DNA from: Alentia gelatinosa
Taxonomy: Eukaryota; Annelida; Polychaeta; Phyllodocida; Polynoidae
Assembly: GCA_950022655.1 (NCBI GenBank)
Contig: OX465584.1
Coordinates: 28,493,469-28,557,468, forward strand
Direction of reading: 5' to 3'
Length of the DNA stretch: 64,000 nucleotides
This document shows, in pieces, positions 63,401 to 64,000 of the stretch (position 1 is its first letter; the number at the start of each line of letters is the position of its first letter). Under the pieces are notes generated by a model. The model ran no database searches. It was not told where the DNA came from and saw only the letters and a list, made by a program, of their open reading frames with translations. The translations under genes and the position numbers were made by a program.

Positions 63401-63858
63401 CCAGAATCATTTTCTATAAAGACGTAATGACACTCCACAATCGGAAAGCAGGTATTATTTTGTGGTCCATTGATTTTGAGAAAGACAAGGAAGTATCATC
63501 ATGGCCGCCTTTGTACTTCCGTTCAGTCAATAACTTCAAATCATTACTAAACCATCGGTTCTAAATTACCTACTGAATTATTCACGGAATAACATGGTGG
63601 GTAAAGGGTTTGATGTACATTTATTTCATATTTCTGATATCATGTTGTCATTGTTTTGAACAGTGGGGCAACCCTGCCCGTGACCATGAGCTGTCTTCAG
63701 AAGGTGCCACACATTGACAAGCGAGTCACTCGTTTCATGTGCCCCATAGGGTGCATCGTGAACATGGACGGCACGGCCATCTACGAAGCAATGGTCATTG
63801 TCTTCGTTGCCACCATTAACGGGCGGATCACCGGGCCAGGGGACATCTTTGCCGCAGG
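42378..63858 (+). CDS. SLC1 family (EAAT-like) sodium-coupled amino acid transporter, 3'-partial
   Basis: Joined from eight exons (42378-42451, 48210-48468, 50932-51107, 55743-55785, 57907-57970, 59511-59679, 62971-63204, 63664-63858). Every join keeps frame (phases 2,0,2,0,1,2,2), giving about 404 residues starting at ATG 42378. A plasma-membrane symporter that takes up acidic or neutral amino acids with Na+. Visible family features: basic cytosolic start RRKWRSFFREN before TM1; ELMLRVMSMLMVPIIVSSL (TM2); TMVYYLGSTTIAI (TM3); RNIFPDNLISA; an extracellular loop with two N-glycosylation sequons (NGTNNT); GVNILGL; WVYPVGI; the hairpin-1 serine motif WSSGATLPVT; and NMDGTAIYEA in TM7 (residues 373-377 NMDGT). 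TM8, with the Arg that separates glutamate from neutral carriers, is outside the window, so substrate is undecided. Divergent points: SSG for the usual SSS, and CIVNMDG where ATINMDG is typical. Confidence 0.93.
43041..43761. mobile_element. 721-bp non-autonomous element with inverted ends
   Basis: Perfect 17-bp terminal inverted repeats CCCCCACCTACCACGAT (43041-43057) and ATCGTGGTAGGTGGGGG (43745-43761). Internally several CACGATAGGC/GCCTATCG and AATCGTAG motifs recur near both ends (43128-43205 and 43660-43745), typical of subterminal transposase-binding repeats. The centre is AT-rich and non-coding. No clear target-site duplication. The family may include the decayed block at 11870-12260. 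Confidence 0.65.
43815..44068. repeat. 127-bp tandem duplication
   Basis: Two copies (43815-43941, 43942-44068) start ATTCATGTACARTAAGCAC and end ATTGGCAAAACTATTCATTTTC. They differ at only about ten positions. Non-coding. Confidence 0.9.
46702..46710 (+). promoter_or_regulatory. TATA box
   Basis: TATATAAAG, followed 30-40 nt later by a C-rich start region (about 46735) and then, after about 120 nt, by the zinc-ribbon ORF. Spacing fits a TATA-driven transcript with a short leader. The (TA)n tract nearby lowers confidence. Confidence 0.3.
46861..47442 (+). CDS. Zinc-ribbon and coiled-coil ORF, gag/ORF1-like
   Basis: About 193 codons. The frame opens earlier (TTG at 46846) but the first ATG is 46861; a second at 46891 (MVVCELCG) is equally possible and removes a hydrophobic stretch. 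Residues after the second ATG form a C-x2-C-x10-C-x2-C ribbon (CELCGTSYDGRRRTCPTC). A low-complexity Thr/Gly/Ala linker follows, then a coiled coil (DEFSRLKKENTFFKSEIL...EMSTLMSMMAEL) and a disordered Pro/Ser tail. Zinc ribbon plus coiled coil suggests a retroelement ORF1/Gag-like or single-exon host protein. No RT or integrase follows. It lies on the same strand inside an SLC1 intron. I do not recognise the family. Confidence 0.45.
   Translation: MWRLFGLLLIMVVCELCGTSYDGRRRTCPTCEGPGSLDLEKAAIDTTSGEPKSTGAESNAPAGAVSGTPTIQTTGEVEDQDEFSRLKKENTFFKSEILNMHSEMSTLMSMMAELKMSVVSTKGNQDGVPKRRETRDGDPQRQAPLSSMTAPSDQLPPGAIAQESQNTAFPPLSRAPDAIFTPGGSTRSKMASV
48210..48468 (+). CDS. SLC1 gene coding exon 2
   Basis: Acceptor TCATTGCCAG, donor GGCAAG|GTGGGT. 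It encodes RRKWRSFFRENLFIFLLVLG through TLDLAKTGK, covering TM1 and TM2 with the conserved FPGELMLRxxxMLxVPxIVSSL block. Markedly GC-richer than the flanking introns. Confidence 0.95.
49090..49330 (+). mobile_element. CACTA-like element, left end fragment
   Basis: CACTGCACGAAAACCACCATTTTACATAT is identical to the left end of the 50136 element. Subterminal TATACGCC/GGCGTAT motifs follow (49124, 49265, 49304-49317). A matching right end is not seen before the second element, so this copy is truncated, or the two elements form a nested or rearranged pair. Confidence 0.5.
50136..50532 (+). mobile_element. CACTA-like miniature element (397 bp)
   Basis: Ends CACTGCACGAAAACCACCAT and, inverted, ATAGTGGTTTTCGTGCAGTG. 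CTA directly flanks both sides (50133-50135, 50533-50535), a 3-bp target duplication. CACT(A/G) termini with a 3-bp duplication are diagnostic of EnSpm/CACTA transposons. The internal GCGTATATA/TATACGCC motifs near both ends look like the subterminal repeats of that superfamily. A G-rich patch (50284-50330) lies in the middle. No transposase. Confidence 0.7.
50932..51107 (+). CDS. SLC1 gene coding exon 3
   Basis: Acceptor CTACTTTTCAG, donor ATAAG|GTGAGT. It encodes IGLRTMVYYLGSTTIAITEG (TM3) and AVRPG, then a loop to FMDMI. A Glu in ITEGF sits where the family usually has an aliphatic residue. Confidence 0.93.
53870..54150 (+). repeat. Foldback repeat, apex family, 54-kb copy
   Basis: The module ATCTCACCCCAGATATTTTTTCTCCATAGACTTAACATTGGGAACTCGTAT is followed by the hinge AGGGTGAGATAAATTCAG. 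A foldback 53994-54135 follows, whose arms (GAAACCCATTCAAGTTTAGGGTCAGAGCTC and complement) are unrelated to the other copies. The apex CGGCTTCGCC (54059-54068) is identical to the 19-kb copy. Confidence 0.75.
54526..54845. repeat. Large inverted repeat (about 113-bp arms)
   Basis: Left arm 54526-54638 and right arm 54727-54845 are near-perfect reverse complements (GCCACCCCTCTCATAAGATC...TCGAACTAGGCTTAGAG against its complement), with an 88-bp unique centre. It could form a long stem-loop. Probably a foldback/MITE element; the family is unknown. Confidence 0.85.
55743..55785 (+). CDS. SLC1 gene coding exon 4 (43-nt micro-exon)
   Basis: Acceptor TCTTATTACAG, donor CCCTG|GTAAGA. With the AG of exon 3 it encodes RNIFPDNLISACMTL, matching the family block RN(M/L)FPxNLVxA. 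The phases on both sides fit. Confidence 0.92.
55786..57906 (+). other. SLC1 intron 4
   Basis: Includes a degenerate GACA/GAGA repeat at 56637-56900. ATTTCAAATCTGATGGKAC recurs at 56484 and 57070. No exon seen. Confidence 0.55.
56637..56900. repeat. Degenerate (GACA)n purine-rich repeat
   Basis: Many imperfect CAGACAGGGA, GAGACAGA and ACAGACA units over about 260 bp. An open frame on the minus strand (Leu/Ser/Cys-rich) is a by-product of the repeat. Confidence 0.75.
57907..57970 (+). CDS. SLC1 gene coding exon 5
   Basis: Acceptor GTTTTTATAG, donor CAAAG|GTGGGC. It encodes VRTSVHAEEVILNGTNNTYLK, part of the long extracellular loop, with sequons NGT and NNT. The next AG (57912) would introduce a stop, which fixes the start. 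Confidence 0.85.
57971..59510 (+). other. SLC1 intron 5
   Basis: AT-rich, no repeat or exon recognised. Ends in the polypyrimidine tract TTTTTTTTCCTTTAG. Confidence 0.5.
59511..59679 (+). CDS. SLC1 gene coding exon 6
   Basis: Donor CTATG|GTGAGT. It encodes ETFTLETTKGVNILGLTLWS (TM4c/TM5 start), FGIIFASMGSRAKVMVDVVQ and VMKLFKVLLW. The conserved pattern is G(M/V)N(V/I)LGL, then GxxAKxM, then (I/V)MKL. Confidence 0.94.
59752..59806. repeat. Short hairpin
   Basis: AGATGATTGGTTTCAAT (59752-59768) and its exact complement ATTGAAACCAATCATCT (59790-59806) with a 21-nt loop. Could be a small MITE or an intronic RNA structure. Confidence 0.75.
60898..61024. repeat. Second foldback family, complete hairpin
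   Basis: GACTGGTTTC...AGCGGT...GGCGTTG...GGATATTGC with pairing segments GCAACGCC, ACCGCT and GAAACCAGTC gives a branched stem over the whole 127 bp. The interior (CGCGTAGTAATATCCGAGCGCATG) matches 38626-38645 in reverse. Confidence 0.7.
62971..63204 (+). CDS. SLC1 gene coding exon 7
   Basis: Acceptor CTCCTCTCAG, donor AGCAG|GTAGAT. It encodes VYPVGICFMIASSVLRMEDP, a Gly-rich TM6 segment (LVGAGIGGIIFHIM), LPLLSFAITRRNPF and FPAWATAFATWS. The order matches TM5-TM6 and the start of hairpin 1. Confidence 0.95.
63205..63663 (+). other. SLC1 intron 7
   Basis: Short intron of 459 bp, without recognisable features apart from splice sites. Confidence 0.6.
63664..63858 (+). CDS. SLC1 gene coding exon 8
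   Basis: Acceptor TTTTGAACAG, donor GCAGG|GTGAGC. It encodes SGATLPVTMSCLQKV, HIDKRVTRF and NMDGTAIYEAMVIVF (hairpin 1 and TM7, with the Na+-binding NMDGT). It ends in phase 2, so at least one further exon, outside the window, must follow. Confidence 0.95.
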
Positions 63859-64000
63859 GTGAGCTGCTCAATTACTCCGTTATTCGGTAAGGCTCAGAGA
63901 AATCAGTTCTCCGAAGCCTTACCTCGTCACTGTGGCTTTCTTTCACCGGAACATAGTTTCTCTGTATTCCTAAAGTCGGTAGAAAGAGAGTTAGATAGGA
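63859..64000 (+). other. Start of SLC1 intron 8
   Basis: Begins GTGAGC; nothing else seen before the window edge. Confidence 0.6.

Noticed and set aside
1..64000. tRNA, rRNA or CRISPR-like features
   Set aside because: No T-arm/A-box pairs with cloverleaf, no rRNA similarity and no regularly spaced direct repeats were seen. Tandem repeats found have only two copies or are microsatellites.

Overview
This window is nuclear DNA of an animal, most likely a marine invertebrate (a lophotrochozoan or a non-vertebrate deuterostome; the sequence alone does not decide which). It is AT-rich. One split gene with GT/AG introns crosses the right third, and the rest is long non-coding DNA filled with retrotransposons, DNA-transposon remnants and foldback repeats. 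I see no bacterial operon, CRISPR array, rRNA or tRNA.

The host gene, on the + strand from about 39.2 kb past the right edge, is a solute carrier family 1 (SLC1, sodium/dicarboxylate symporter; excitatory amino acid transporter-like) gene. Eight coding exons can be joined in consistent phase: 42378-42451, 48210-48468, 50932-51107, 55743-55785, 57907-57970, 59511-59679, 62971-63204 and 63664-63858. They encode about the first 404 residues. The exons for the last transmembrane segments, which decide substrate type, lie beyond the window.

The main accessory content is two tyrosine-recombinase retrotransposons of Ngaro-like type (DIRS order). Element 1 (1175-6024, +) has a complete split-direct-repeat layout, A1 - genes - B1 A2 B2. 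Its pol is broken by a frameshift and by a large in-frame deletion that joins the start of RNase H to the middle of the recombinase. Element 2 (about 31070-36186, -) has open gag, RT-RNase H and recombinase frames, but I cannot find its A2-B2 end. A probable solo terminal repeat of element-2 type lies at 26960-27276 and a short fragment at 22738-22792.

Other transposon remains are three LINE pieces (7935-8160 -, 29748-30175 +, 36705-37440 -), the 3' end of a pogo/Tigger-like transposon (30374-30870 -), a CACTA-like miniature element (50136-50532) with a related fragment at 49090, a 721-bp element with inverted ends (43041-43761), and an unassigned zinc-ribbon plus coiled-coil ORF in an intron (46861-47442).

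The most unusual signal is a family of foldback elements. Six copies (about 0.9, 18.4, 18.9, 19.3, 39.0 and 54.0 kb) share a central apex CGGCTTCGCC and a common flanking module, but their arms differ while remaining self-complementary. A second, unrelated foldback family (38.6 and 60.9 kb) behaves the same way. I did not recognise either as a named repeat family.

Left half (6-29 kb): almost no recognisable genes. Middle (30-39 kb): stacked transposons. Right (39-64 kb): the SLC1 gene with repeat-filled introns.
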